Shown one piece after another: positions 27,244 through 35,627 of a stretch of DNA of 64,000 bases. The position numbers and the translations under genes are program-made. The stretch's first letter is position 1. Every line of letters begins with the position of its first letter. Origin of the DNA: Prolixibacter bellariivorans ATCC BAA-1284 (GTDB lineage: Bacteria; Bacteroidota; Bacteroidia; Bacteroidales; Prolixibacteraceae). The notes under the pieces are model-generated. The model had not been told where the DNA came from. It worked only from the letters and a program-made list of their open reading frames with translations, and did no database searches. The DNA is taken from positions 186,001-250,000 of the forward strand of contig NZ_JHXO01000012.1 of assembly GCF_000621705.1 (NCBI RefSeq), read 5' to 3'.

Positions 27244-28416
27244 ATGAATCGACTCATATACATACCACTCCTTTTAGCCTTTGTACTCCTGTGTAAAACA
27301 CAAGCAGATGCACAGCAAGCTGTTTTTCATAACAGCGGTGCACAGATTGTGATTACCAAAGGAGCTGACGTAAACATTCAGGGTTCCATGCTCAGTGAAC
27401 CGTCCAATAATATTGCTCCTAAAATTAAATTAAACGGGAATCTTAGTGTTTCAGGTGACATCATTAATCATTCCGACAATCTGTTCCGCATATCCGAAGG
27501 GTACCTGATTTTAACAGGCTCGGGAACCCAGGTTATCAGCAGTAATTTCTCCTCTCCGTTTCTGGTATACAACCTGGAGCTTAACGGAACAGGAACGACG
27601 CTGCTGCAAACTAACGTTCGAATTATCAACGACCTGAACTTTCAGCAGGGATATCTCGATGTCGGTGACCAGGATTTAGTTCTGTATTCAAATGCTTTTA
27701 CTTCCGGCACACCGGGAGATCAATCCATGATTATCACTTCAGGTACAGGAAGATTGATTAAAAGCATGCCCCAACAAGAAGATATAACGTTACCTGTAGG
27801 AAGTACTGCCAAAGGTGCTCACTATTCTCCCGTCGATGTTGCCTGGCAATCGGGTACCTTTTACAGTAATAGCATAGTTATGCTTTCGGTTAAACCGGAA
27901 AAACTGGATGCTAATACAAGCCCGCAGAATTACCTTGAAAAATACTGGGATGTGCAGGTAAGCGACGTCGATAATCCGAAAGCCAACCTGACATTTCATT
28001 ATGCGCCGGAAGAGGTTTTTGGTGACTCATCGCAGATTTATGCCATGCGCTTCTTTGAAAACAACGGGCAGATGTGGCCGCGCTTCGATGGCAACCTCAA
28101 TCCGGTAACCCATAGCTTTACCTTTGCGACTAGTAATTTTGGCAAATTTACGGCGGGTGATTTAGGTACCTCTGACTTCTCAGATGTTATTGTTTTCCCA
28201 AACCCTAATAACGGCGCTTTCTCCATTAAGGTAATTGCTCCGGCAGAAGGTATGATGGATATGCAATTTACCAACATGGCAGGTCAGCAATTATACTCAG
28301 GTCAAATCGATCAGGGTATTCATGAATATGACTTTACCAACTCGCCTAAAGGCGTATATTTTGTGAAGATTTTCTTCTCGAACAAGATTGTAACACGTAA
28401 AATCGTTATACGATAA
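27244..28416 (+). CDS. T9SS type A sorting-domain protein
   Basis: 390 residues with a signal peptide (MNRLIYIPLLLAFVLLCKTQADAQ). The N-terminal two thirds are beta-rich (VFHNSGAQIVITKGADVNIQG, LNGNLSVSGDI), like a parallel beta-helix. The last 75 residues form the Por secretion tail: VFPNPNNGAFSI, MAGQQLYSGQI, GVYFVKIFF and KIVIR. The protein should cross the outer membrane by the type IX system and be anchored or released. It starts 8 bp after the fibre-like gene and ends before the terminator at 28462-28500, so the pair is an operon. Confidence 0.87.
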   Translation: MNRLIYIPLLLAFVLLCKTQADAQQAVFHNSGAQIVITKGADVNIQGSMLSEPSNNIAPKIKLNGNLSVSGDIINHSDNLFRISEGYLILTGSGTQVISSNFSSPFLVYNLELNGTGTTLLQTNVRIINDLNFQQGYLDVGDQDLVLYSNAFTSGTPGDQSMIITSGTGRLIKSMPQQEDITLPVGSTAKGAHYSPVDVAWQSGTFYSNSIVMLSVKPEKLDANTSPQNYLEKYWDVQVSDVDNPKANLTFHYAPEEVFGDSSQIYAMRFFENNGQMWPRFDGNLNPVTHSFTFATSNFGKFTAGDLGTSDFSDVIVFPNPNNGAFSIKVIAPAEGMMDMQFTNMAGQQLYSGQIDQGIHEYDFTNSPKGVYFVKIFFSNKIVTRKIVIR

Positions 28417-28461
28417 TATAGAGACTGTTTTATTGAATAAAAAGGCAAATATTCAAGAAAG

Positions 28462-28500
28462 AGTCTGTCCCAAAAAGCAAGTGGACAGACTTTTTTTTTT
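28462..28500 (+). terminator. Terminator of the surface-protein operon
   Basis: Perfect arms AGTCTGTCC (28462-28470) and GGACAGACT (28483-28491), followed by ten T. It lies 46 bp after the T9SS gene. Confidence 0.9.
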
Positions 28501-28521
28501 TAGCATTCGTTGGGTCAACAA

Positions 28522-28708
28522 AATATCAAGAGATAAATAATTTTTGTCAAGACTTTATTTTAAAATACCAAGACATAATTTAAAAACGTCAAGACATTTT
28601 AAACAAAACATTTAGACATTTTTTCTAAAAGATCTTGATGTTTTTCGAAAAAGTCCGGACTTTTTGAAAAAAGGTCAAGACTTTCTTTCAATACTGTCTG
28701 AACTTTTC
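28522..28708. repeat. Degenerate 21-22 bp tandem array, about nine units
   Basis: Units of the form GTCAAGAC-T/A-rich-AAAA recur with GAC (or a one-base variant) at 28530, 28551, 28572, 28593, 28615, 28637, 28658, 28679 and 28700: spacings 21, 21, 21, 22, 22, 21, 21, 21. Each unit is quasi-palindromic (GTC..GAC and TTTTT..AAAAA), so T- and A-tracts recur every two helical turns. On the minus strand part of it reads as heptads of the type xxDLFxK inside an 88-codon frame, which I regard as a by-product. The array lies between two terminator hairpins and has no gene in it. Confidence 0.75.
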
Positions 28709-28754
28709 CACGGTAAGGTATATACTCCCTAAAAAACAAGTAATGATTCAAGAA

Positions 28755-28788
28755 AAAAGAGGCTGTCCCAAACGAGACGGCCTCTTTT
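28755..28788 (-). terminator. Terminator of the barrel/SPOR gene
   Basis: A 13-bp stem (AAAAGAGGC plus TGTC against GAC plus GGCCTCTTTT, with one G-T pair) with six T after it on the minus strand. It lies about 105 bp beyond the stop at 28894. Its TGTCCCAAA stretch is shared with the hairpin at 28462-28491. Confidence 0.7.
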
Positions 28789-28893
28789 AATCTTATAGAT
28801 CTCATAATTATCGGTTCAGAGCCCCCACGGGAAGAATTACCCGTTTTTCGGGGAAAGTATTTCACTGCTTAACGCCCCATTCGGATGCAATAA

Positions 28894-30255
28894 CTATTCA
28901 TCGTATACCCCATGGAACTCGCCGGAAATGGAACGTAAGCGCATACCATTTTTGTAACCAACCACAAAAGCATCTTTTATCTTCGTATCTCTCCTGATAC
29001 GTTTTTTGAACGCTTCGGCCTCCGGATAAGTATCGAAAGTTCCTAACGTAAATTTCAGGTAACCGTCCTGCTCTTCGCTCTTGATTGGCTCTGTCAGATG
29101 AAGTATTCTTGCCAGCTCTTCAACAGTATAGTGATACTGAGCAAACGCGCCAACCTGAACAGTAAAACGATATACTGCGTCCTTATACAAATGACCGCTT
29201 GCTTTCACATTGTCGCTGCCGGTACGGTAAAAACCAAACTGCCCATCAATTTGTTGCGCTCCTGCATAATCTTTCAGCGGAAGAATCTTATAGCTCAACA
29301 TCATGGTCGAACCTTTGGGCAATTGCGGGTAATCTACATGGATATCCGTCTTATCATAACTCTTCGTTGAATCATTCCACGCGTAAACGCCCTTAGGAAG
29401 TGGAATATCCAACATTCCCGGCGTACTCAGATCACCTTTCTGAATTTTGATATCCAAATGGTACTCATGCCCGGGTAAGAGTTTATTTTCTGTATTCACC
29501 GTAAGGGGAACTTCCTTCAAACCGAATTTTTTATCCAAATCAAGCATGTCTTCGGCCTTCTTCTCCCCTCTTCTCTTTCCAAATTTATAAACCAGTCCAA
29601 CCTCACCAACCAGGTAATTCGGATTTCTCAGCCACTTGTAGTCTCTGTCGTTTCCTCCTTCGTAATATTGAGAATCAAGACCACGCCACGATGCTCCCAA
29701 ACGGAATCCCAAATGATGTGTCAGATTATAATCGAAAAGCAATCCTACCTGATAGGAAATTTTGTAGTTATCTTTTGGCTTAACAATATTAGGCGACGGT
29801 TCAAATATATTTACACCTCCACCGACTTTCCCGTAAAAGGCATATCGCTTTTGCGAAACATCGTTTGCCTGTAAATTGGTGAAATTAATCAATCCGTTCA
29901 GGTTGATATCATGGTAATAGGAATAATCGTTACCAATTGCCCGGGCAAAACCGAACTCATATTCGGTCTCAATCGAAAACACATCGTTTATTTTTCGATG
30001 AATACCGGCACCCACAAACGGAGTAATTTCGTTAAAATAGGCATTGAAGTATGGATCCAATTCATTATTTATCGCCTTGAAATAATTAGTGGCTCCTCCG
30101 TTAATGTAAAAAAACCAGGGTTGACTGATGTGATACTTTTCTGGTTTTGCCTGTGTACTGTCCTGTTCCTGGGCAGCTGCACCAACTGATACAGAAATCA
30201 ATAAAAGCATCATCGTGGCACGAAATAATCCAAGCAGAGTAAAATGTCTTCTCAT
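28894..30255 (-). CDS. Outer-membrane beta-barrel protein with C-terminal SPOR-like domain
   Basis: The frame extends to a TTG at 30303, but the ATG at 30255 gives a proper signal peptide (LGLFRATMMLLLISVSVGAAAQ) and fits the promoter at 30324-30331, so I use it (453 aa). The first half has barrel strands (FFYINGGATNYFK, YAFYGKVGGGVNIF, LGFRLGASWRG, EVGLVYKFG). The C-terminal 90 residues (FTVQVGAFAQYHYTVEELARIL, LKFTLGTFDTYPEAEAFKKRI) look like one or two SPOR-type repeats, which bind denuded peptidoglycan. The architecture suggests a cell-wall-tethered barrel. No operon partner. Confidence 0.7.
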   Translation of the reverse strand: MRRHFTLLGLFRATMMLLLISVSVGAAAQEQDSTQAKPEKYHISQPWFFYINGGATNYFKAINNELDPYFNAYFNEITPFVGAGIHRKINDVFSIETEYEFGFARAIGNDYSYYHDINLNGLINFTNLQANDVSQKRYAFYGKVGGGVNIFEPSPNIVKPKDNYKISYQVGLLFDYNLTHHLGFRLGASWRGLDSQYYEGGNDRDYKWLRNPNYLVGEVGLVYKFGKRRGEKKAEDMLDLDKKFGLKEVPLTVNTENKLLPGHEYHLDIKIQKGDLSTPGMLDIPLPKGVYAWNDSTKSYDKTDIHVDYPQLPKGSTMMLSYKILPLKDYAGAQQIDGQFGFYRTGSDNVKASGHLYKDAVYRFTVQVGAFAQYHYTVEELARILHLTEPIKSEEQDGYLKFTLGTFDTYPEAEAFKKRIRRDTKIKDAFVVGYKNGMRLRSISGEFHGVYDE

Positions 30256-30323
30256 TTTTATCACGGTTAGTTGCAAAAACAACGTAAAATGGTTTCTTCT
30301 CAATATTTATTAAGGGTCTGAAC

Positions 30324-30331
30324 CAAATTTA
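30324..30331 (-). promoter_or_regulatory. Promoter -7 element of the barrel/SPOR gene
   Basis: Minus-strand TAAATTTG (30331 to 30324) is an exact TAnnTTTG match about 70 bp upstream of the ATG at 30255. A start near 30317 is compatible with either start codon but leaves a normal leader only for 30255. Confidence 0.45.
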
Positions 30332-30434
30332 GAAAATTTGAACCCCATTTCTGAATTTAATGAAAAATATTATCAACAAATACAACCAACTTATTATCTA
30401 TAAAGAAGGTATAACCTGAAAACGAATACATTCC

Positions 30435-30872
30435 TTAACTAAGTTTAAACCGAACCCGAAGCACACCATCGCAAAAAGAGGTAGAAATCAAATGAAACTC
30501 CCCGACTTCTTTGGTTTGGTTAACATGCTCGCCAATACAGGGACAGGCATCATATTCACCAACATGCACAATACGCAGATGCTCCTCATCAATGGCTTCT
30601 TCAGGCAACCGATCCAGATTGTATCGCTCTGCCGCCACATCGTAAGTAACCATTTCGTGACCTACAGCCAAATTCCAGCCAATAACTTCATTGACCCGCG
30701 ATTCAAGATCCTTTTCCTCATCACTGTTCAGCGGGCGGTTAAACCGATAATCACATTTCGATTTTTTTCGCTCGATATGACTGGAAAAGGCCCGGTTACA
30801 ACCAAACATACGCATCATCGTCTGATTTAAAATATGCTCGGCCGTATGCATCCGATGATCGTAATCTTTCAT
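30435..30872 (-). CDS. AlaX-type stand-alone aminoacyl-tRNA editing domain protein
   Basis: 145 residues corresponding to the second additional domain (tRNA_SAD) of alanyl- and threonyl-tRNA synthetases. The zinc ligands are visible as His9-x3-His13 (HTAEH) and Cys112-x3-His116 (CIGEH). Such free-standing proteins hydrolyse mischarged Ser- or Gly-tRNA(Ala). It is shorter than AlaX-M (about 215) and lacks the glycine-rich N-terminal domain, making it like AlaX-S. Single gene, divergent from the sigma factor gene. Confidence 0.83.
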   Translation of the reverse strand: MKDYDHRMHTAEHILNQTMMRMFGCNRAFSSHIERKKSKCDYRFNRPLNSDEEKDLESRVNEVIGWNLAVGHEMVTYDVAAERYNLDRLPEEAIDEEHLRIVHVGEYDACPCIGEHVNQTKEVGEFHLISTSFCDGVLRVRFKLS

Positions 30873-31021
30873 TAGTTAGTTTATTTAAAACAAAAATAGC
30901 CAATTCTACTGTTATATTCGCGGTATTTCTTGCATAGCCTGTTTCAAAATATGAATTTTATGTTTCCACCATGCAACACAAATGAAATCGTCTCGTCATT
31001 CAAACAGAAGTATAAAACAAA

Positions 31022-31594
31022 TTGAAAAGGAAAGCGATAAATATTCATCAGCATCTGATTGACCGCTGCCTGCTTAACGATACCAAAGCTCAGTTCGAGA
31101 TTTACAAACTGTATTACAAAGCAATGTATACAACCAGTTTGCGAATTGTCGGCACAACTGAAGATGCGGAAGATGTAATGCAGGAAGCTTTTCTTAAAGC
31201 GTTCAGAAAACTGGACACTTACGAAGGCGAAGTAAGTTTTGGAGCCTGGTTGAAACGAATTGTCATCAATCATTCCATCGATTACCTGAAAAAAAGAAAG
31301 ATGGAATTCAAAGAACTTTCGCCCAATGAAAACCGGCTACCAGACACTGACAACGAACCGGAAATGACGGAAGGTATTACCGTTGATGAAATAAAACAGG
31401 CAATGAGTGAGCTTTCTGATGGTTACCGGGTAGTACTTTCGCTCATCCTGTTCGAAGGATATGATCATGAAGAAGTGAGTGAGATTTTGGATATCAAAAA
31501 TGCCACCAGCCGTTCGCAGTTTCTGCGGGCGCGCAACCGGTTAAAAGACATCTTGCTCAACCGAAGAAGTAAAAATAACGTGGCAATAATCTGA
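31022..31594 (+). CDS. ECF RNA polymerase sigma factor
   Basis: 190 residues with sigma2 (DAEDVMQEAFLKAFRKLDTYEG, about 51-72) and sigma4 (LSDGYRVVLSLILFEGYDHEEVSEIL, about 135-160) regions of an extracytoplasmic-function sigma factor. No ATG precedes the conserved start of the domain, so TTG at 31022 is taken as the start. The downstream membrane protein starts 2 bp later and is the likely anti-sigma partner; the DUF4097 gene overlaps that one. Together they look like an envelope-stress module. Promoter targets are unknown. Confidence 0.9.
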   Translation: MKRKAINIHQHLIDRCLLNDTKAQFEIYKLYYKAMYTTSLRIVGTTEDAEDVMQEAFLKAFRKLDTYEGEVSFGAWLKRIVINHSIDYLKKRKMEFKELSPNENRLPDTDNEPEMTEGITVDEIKQAMSELSDGYRVVLSLILFEGYDHEEVSEILDIKNATSRSQFLRARNRLKDILLNRRSKNNVAII

Positions 31595-31596
31595 TT

Positions 31597-32169
31597 ATGG
31601 ACAATCTGGAGAAAATATTAAAGGAACGAAGGGAGGATTTTCTGGAAGAACCCGCGGAAGGCCATTTTGAACGCTTCCAAAACCGACTGGAGCAAACCGA
31701 AAGAAAAACAAAGCGGAAGAATTTGCTGGTTTCCCGGTTCAGTCGCGTAGCTGCTGTTGCTATTATTCTGTTGTTATCGGCCAACCTGGTACTTTATTGG
31801 TTTCATCCGCTAAATAACCAGAACCAGGCCGTTAATCAGACAGAAGAAGTTCCGGGAGAATTTAACGAAGCCCAACTCTACTATACGGCCCGAATAAACG
31901 ATGGAATCAGCCAATTGCAGAAGATGGCCGGTCAGGGTGTTGAATCTTCTAAAGACCTCAACGAAATTAAAAAGGAACTGACGGAGATGGACAGTCTTTA
32001 TCGGAATCTGCAAAAAGAGCTGAAAGTAAATCCGGGCGACGAAAGGATATTAAACGCTATGATTGAACATTACCAGACTAAACTGGCAATCATCAATACC
32101 ATACTCAACGATTTAAAAAATGCATCAATTCAAAAAAAATCATCATCTCATGAAAAAGTTCAAATATAA
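31597..32169 (+). CDS. Putative anti-sigma factor, single-pass membrane protein
   Basis: 190 residues: a charged cytoplasmic N-terminus (about 1-48, with the PAEGHFERFQNRL helix), one membrane segment (about 50-66, VAAVAIILLLSANLVLYWF) and a periplasmic coiled-coil-like region (LNEIKKELTEMDSLYRNLQKEL). This topology and its position 2 bp after an ECF sigma gene suggest an anti-sigma factor, though no zinc-binding HxxxCxxC motif is present. Its last 20 nt overlap the start of the DUF4097 gene. Confidence 0.68.
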   Translation: MDNLEKILKERREDFLEEPAEGHFERFQNRLEQTERKTKRKNLLVSRFSRVAAVAIILLLSANLVLYWFHPLNNQNQAVNQTEEVPGEFNEAQLYYTARINDGISQLQKMAGQGVESSKDLNEIKKELTEMDSLYRNLQKELKVNPGDERILNAMIEHYQTKLAIINTILNDLKNASIQKKSSSHEKVQI

Positions 32170-33184
32170 CCTGTTTCTTCTGGTTGCTATTCTCTTTGCC
32201 AGCCAGGCATTTGCGGAGAAAACAACCAAGAAAGTGTACCAGAGTTTCGACATTAACTCGGTAAAAGCACTGAATATCAACAATAAATTTGGCAACGTTT
32301 ACATCGATGACGTTCGCAGCGATTCCGTTGTGGTCGATGTGGATATCTGGGTAGAAGGATTGCCCGAAGACAAAGCAAAAGGACTACTCAATAAAATTGA
32401 TGTATCCATTCACAAGGATGGCGGAACGGTTTATGCAGAAACCAACATCACATCGGATTTTAAAACGCGGCAAACGTTCAGTATCGATTACCACATTTCG
32501 GTTCCGGCCGACCGCGACTTGACCGTGGAACAGCGTTATGGAAACGTCACAATGAATAATCTGACCGGTAAGGGTAAATTCGAAATCAAGTATGGTAGTC
32601 TTACCGCTAAAAAACTCAATTCACCATTGCTTAGCTTCGATTTGGCCTACAGCAAAGCCGAAGTAGAGGAAACCGATGATTTGAATGCCGACCTGCGTTA
32701 CTCCAAACTTTTCCTGACAAAGGGAAAGAAATTGACCTTGGACAGTCGCTACTCAGTGGTAAAGACGGATAATTGTGATTACCTGAAAGCCGATTCGCGA
32801 TACGACGACTTCGAATTGGGTGAACTCAATACCTTGATTGCCGAATCGATGTACACCAATATCAAAGCAGACAAGCTGAATTCGACTTTGCAATTGGACA
32901 ACGGCTACGGAGCCATAAAAATTGGCGAAATACCCGCTGGATTTGACAGCATCCGTGTAACCAACAAATACGCCAGCATCAAGTTAGGAATCGCTCCCGA
33001 TGCCTCGTACTACCTTCACGGAGAGGTTCAGTATTGCAATCTGAAACACCCGGACAGCAACCGGTTGAACCGGATGAAGGAAAACACCAGTTACGAAGTG
33101 GACGGAATCATCGGAAATGATAGTGCTCCCAAAGCAAAAGTGGATATAACCAGCCGTTACGGAAGTATTTCTTTAATGCAATAG
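32150..33184 (+). CDS. Secreted DUF4097-like beta-helix protein
   Basis: The ATG at 32150 gives a signal peptide (KYNLFLLVAILFASQAFA), so I prefer it to the in-frame ATG at 32120 (344 aa). The mature part repeats short strands with a D/Y-S/G pattern (EQRYGNVTMNNL, IKYGSLTAKKL, LRYSKLFLTKG, DSRYSVVKTDN), typical of DUF4097 right-handed beta-solenoids. It is probably periplasmic. It overlaps the anti-sigma-like gene by 20 nt, and similar sigma/anti-sigma/DUF4097 runs occur in other Bacteroidota. Its function is unknown. Confidence 0.8.
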   Translation: MKKFKYNLFLLVAILFASQAFAEKTTKKVYQSFDINSVKALNINNKFGNVYIDDVRSDSVVVDVDIWVEGLPEDKAKGLLNKIDVSIHKDGGTVYAETNITSDFKTRQTFSIDYHISVPADRDLTVEQRYGNVTMNNLTGKGKFEIKYGSLTAKKLNSPLLSFDLAYSKAEVEETDDLNADLRYSKLFLTKGKKLTLDSRYSVVKTDNCDYLKADSRYDDFELGELNTLIAESMYTNIKADKLNSTLQLDNGYGAIKIGEIPAGFDSIRVTNKYASIKLGIAPDASYYLHGEVQYCNLKHPDSNRLNRMKENTSYEVDGIIGNDSAPKAKVDITSRYGSISLMQ

Positions 33185-33202
33185 ATTTGAATGCAAACCT
33201 TT

Positions 33203-34102
33203 TTAGCCGGCCGTTTTACGACCGGCTTTTTTTATGAAAAACAAATAAGTCAGTTTATACAAATCGAACAACCACAATGGTCCGCCTTTTCGCATCAATT
33301 GCTTCTCCCATTTCACATGAAAATTCTGGTACAAAGTCGTCATCATCTTTTGCATTCCCATTCTTTTAAGAAACCTGAAATACCGAATAACCTTAACGCC
33401 CGATGAATCAAAACCGGTATTTGCCTGCATTAATTCAGCCAGGTTCTCCACTCCTTCCCGTGTTTTGGCAAGAAAAACATCTGCATCGTCGATTCCGGTA
33501 TGAATCGCCGGGTTATCGATATGAAGAATACTTGCACCCGCTTTCATCATTTTTTGCCCTAAAAACGTATCCTCGTGCCCATACCGGGACAATTCTTCCG
33601 AAAAACGAATTTTCAGAAATTGTTCTTTCCTTATCAGGAAATTGAATGCAGAAAAAGAATTGAAAGGCTGCTGATTTCGCCGGATTGAAGGAATTTGTTC
33701 CCGATGAATGCCATATCTCCATCGTAAGTGTTTCTTCCCTTCAGCAGGCGGCTCATAATAGTAAGTTGTACCACCACAAACGACATCCACGTCGTCAGTG
33801 TGAGCTATATAGTTCTTTAAAAAATCCGGATTGAAGATTTCTGCATCAGCGTCAATGAAAAGCAGGTAAGGATATTGTGCCATTTCTGCCAAACGGTTAC
33901 GATTAGCGGCCCGCCCTAAATTTTCTGCTCCCGTTTCAATCCGTACAAAAGGAAAATCTCCATCAAGATTGAATGCGGGTGTTGGCCCGTCTTCCCCGAC
34001 AATGATTTCAAACGGAATTTCGCACAATACAGCCTGCTCGTGCAACGTTTTGATCAGCAGGCGACAATTGTTCTGATAGCTTGGAATCAATATCGAAATC
34101 AT
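33203..34102 (-). CDS. Family 2 glycosyltransferase
   Basis: The conserved start ISILIPSYQN follows the ATG at 34102, so I take that rather than the upstream codon at 34153 (299 aa). Family 2 features are IIVGEDGP, the LGRAANRNRLAE helix, the metal-binding D-A-D in FIDADAEI and the acceptor-site ED in YGHEDTFLG. It transfers a sugar from a nucleotide donor onto an unknown acceptor. There is no polysaccharide gene cluster around it. It is divergent from the TlpA-like gene. Confidence 0.86.
   Translation of the reverse strand: MISILIPSYQNNCRLLIKTLHEQAVLCEIPFEIIVGEDGPTPAFNLDGDFPFVRIETGAENLGRAANRNRLAEMAQYPYLLFIDADAEIFNPDFLKNYIAHTDDVDVVCGGTTYYYEPPAEGKKHLRWRYGIHREQIPSIRRNQQPFNSFSAFNFLIRKEQFLKIRFSEELSRYGHEDTFLGQKMMKAGASILHIDNPAIHTGIDDADVFLAKTREGVENLAELMQANTGFDSSGVKVIRYFRFLKRMGMQKMMTTLYQNFHVKWEKQLMRKGGPLWLFDLYKLTYLFFIKKAGRKTAG
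33205..33234 (+). terminator. Terminator of the sigma-factor operon, inside the end of the glycosyltransferase gene
   Basis: Arms AGCCGG and CCGGCT (33205-33210 / 33222-33227), with inner CG/CG pairs, followed by seven T. It starts 21 bp after the DUF4097 stop and overlaps the last codons of the convergent glycosyltransferase gene. Confidence 0.85.
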
Positions 34103-34155
34103 GGGAATTGCAATTGTTTTTACTAAGTTGCAAATCCGAAATCCGATTCGCAATC

Positions 34156-35604
34156 ATGCAAAAATTAACTGAAATGTTTCACATAAAAAAATATCTGCCA
34201 CTAACGCTTGTGGCATTTTTATTGGCGGCAAAAGTTGTCGTTGCCGAGGGTTACCAAATTAAACTTTCGTTACCTCAGCAGAAAGATACACGTATTTTTC
34301 TGGCCAGCTATTATGGCAACCGAATTTTCCGGATCGACTCCACACAGACCGATCAGCACGGTAATGCAACCTTAGCCGGCGATTCAAGCCTGGATGAAGG
34401 TTTCTATCTGCTGTATCTCGACAAAGATCATTACTTCGATTTCCTGGTTGGAAAGGATCAAACTTTCTCTATTTCCGGAAATTTCCAGAACAGTGAAAGT
34501 CAACATTTTTCCGGATCAACAGAAACAGAGGCATTTCAAAAATATCAGCAATTTTTGGGGCAACAGCGGAAAAAACAAATGAATCTGCAACAGCAAATGC
34601 AGCAGTATCATTCGAATACTGATTCTGTTAAACAAATCAGAAACCGGATGATAGCCCTAAACCAGAAAATGCAAAAATACTGGGAAGCTCAGGCCGACAA
34701 ATACAAAGGAACATTTTACGCCGACTTTATGCGCTTCATGATTATTCCACGTCCGGATGACATCAAAGTACCGGCCAATGTTGCCAATCCCGACTCGGTG
34801 AAATGGACCAAAGAATACGCGTTCCGACGGGATCATTTCTGGGACAACTTTAATTTTGCTCAGCCAGGCCTTATTCGGACACCTCTTGTTCAGAACCGAC
34901 TCGATACCTATTTCGACAAAGTTTTGATACAGAATCCCGACTCGATTATCGGTCCGGCAAAAAAACTGATAGAAAAATCAAAAGCCAATGACAATATGTT
35001 CCGGTTCATGGCCGACTTTGTATTGACTCACAGTGCCAATTCGCAAGTAATGGGTATGGACAAGGTCTTTGTTCAAATTGCCGATGCTTATTTTCTGAAT
35101 GGGAAAGCCAGTTGGGCCGATTCAACCATGCTGGCAAAAATCCGGGAGAAAGTATATGTTACGCGCCCCAACCTGCTGGGGAAAATTGCACCGGAATTAA
35201 AGCTTCAAAATGCCGACGGTCAGTATTTCAGCCTGCACCAGGTCGATGCCAAATACACTATTCTTTACTTCTGGGAGCCTGATTGCAATCATTGTAAAGA
35301 ACAAACTCCGGTTTTGTATGACAAAATATACAAGAAATTGCATTCGAAGGGAGTTGAAGTTTATGCGGTATTAACGCAGCCCGACGAAAAAGCAGACTGG
35401 CAAAAATTCATCGACGATCACGGACTGTATGATTGGATAAATGTTTGGGACCCGGATATGATTTCCAATTTTCATGTCTTGTACGACGTACACAGCACGC
35501 CCACATTGTACATTCTCGACAAAAACAAAAAAATTATAGCCAAACGACTGGATGTAAATACCGCCGGCGATTTACTGGAGAAACTACTCAAGTACCAGAA
35601 ATAG
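34156..35604 (+). CDS. Secreted TlpA/ResA-like thiol-disulfide oxidoreductase with DUF4369/DUF5106-like front
   Basis: The frame opens at 34081, but MQKLTEMFHIKKY at 34156 precedes the signal peptide (YLPLTLVAFLLAAKVVVA), so I start there (482 aa). The N-terminal sandwich (DTRIFLASYYGNRIFRID, FYLLYLDKDHYFDFLV) resembles DUF4369. A long helical middle with QQQ-rich coil follows, then a thioredoxin domain with the CxxC in WEPDCNHCKEQTP and the cis-Pro segment HSTPTLYILD. Located in the periplasm, such proteins reduce or isomerise disulfides. Single gene. Confidence 0.83.
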   Translation: MQKLTEMFHIKKYLPLTLVAFLLAAKVVVAEGYQIKLSLPQQKDTRIFLASYYGNRIFRIDSTQTDQHGNATLAGDSSLDEGFYLLYLDKDHYFDFLVGKDQTFSISGNFQNSESQHFSGSTETEAFQKYQQFLGQQRKKQMNLQQQMQQYHSNTDSVKQIRNRMIALNQKMQKYWEAQADKYKGTFYADFMRFMIIPRPDDIKVPANVANPDSVKWTKEYAFRRDHFWDNFNFAQPGLIRTPLVQNRLDTYFDKVLIQNPDSIIGPAKKLIEKSKANDNMFRFMADFVLTHSANSQVMGMDKVFVQIADAYFLNGKASWADSTMLAKIREKVYVTRPNLLGKIAPELKLQNADGQYFSLHQVDAKYTILYFWEPDCNHCKEQTPVLYDKIYKKLHSKGVEVYAVLTQPDEKADWQKFIDDHGLYDWINVWDPDMISNFHVLYDVHSTPTLYILDKNKKIIAKRLDVNTAGDLLEKLLKYQK

Positions 35605-35627
35605 TAATATTTGAATATACGGAGGAA

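Noticed and set aside
28599-28865. 88-codon minus-strand frame with xxDLFxK heptads
   Set aside because: It is the translation of the 21-bp array and the neighbouring terminator; it has no domain or promoter, and the array is quasi-palindromic, so similar frames arise on both strands.
30256-30303. TTG-initiated extension of the barrel/SPOR gene
   Set aside because: The internal ATG at 30255 begins a complete signal peptide; the extension adds nothing typical.
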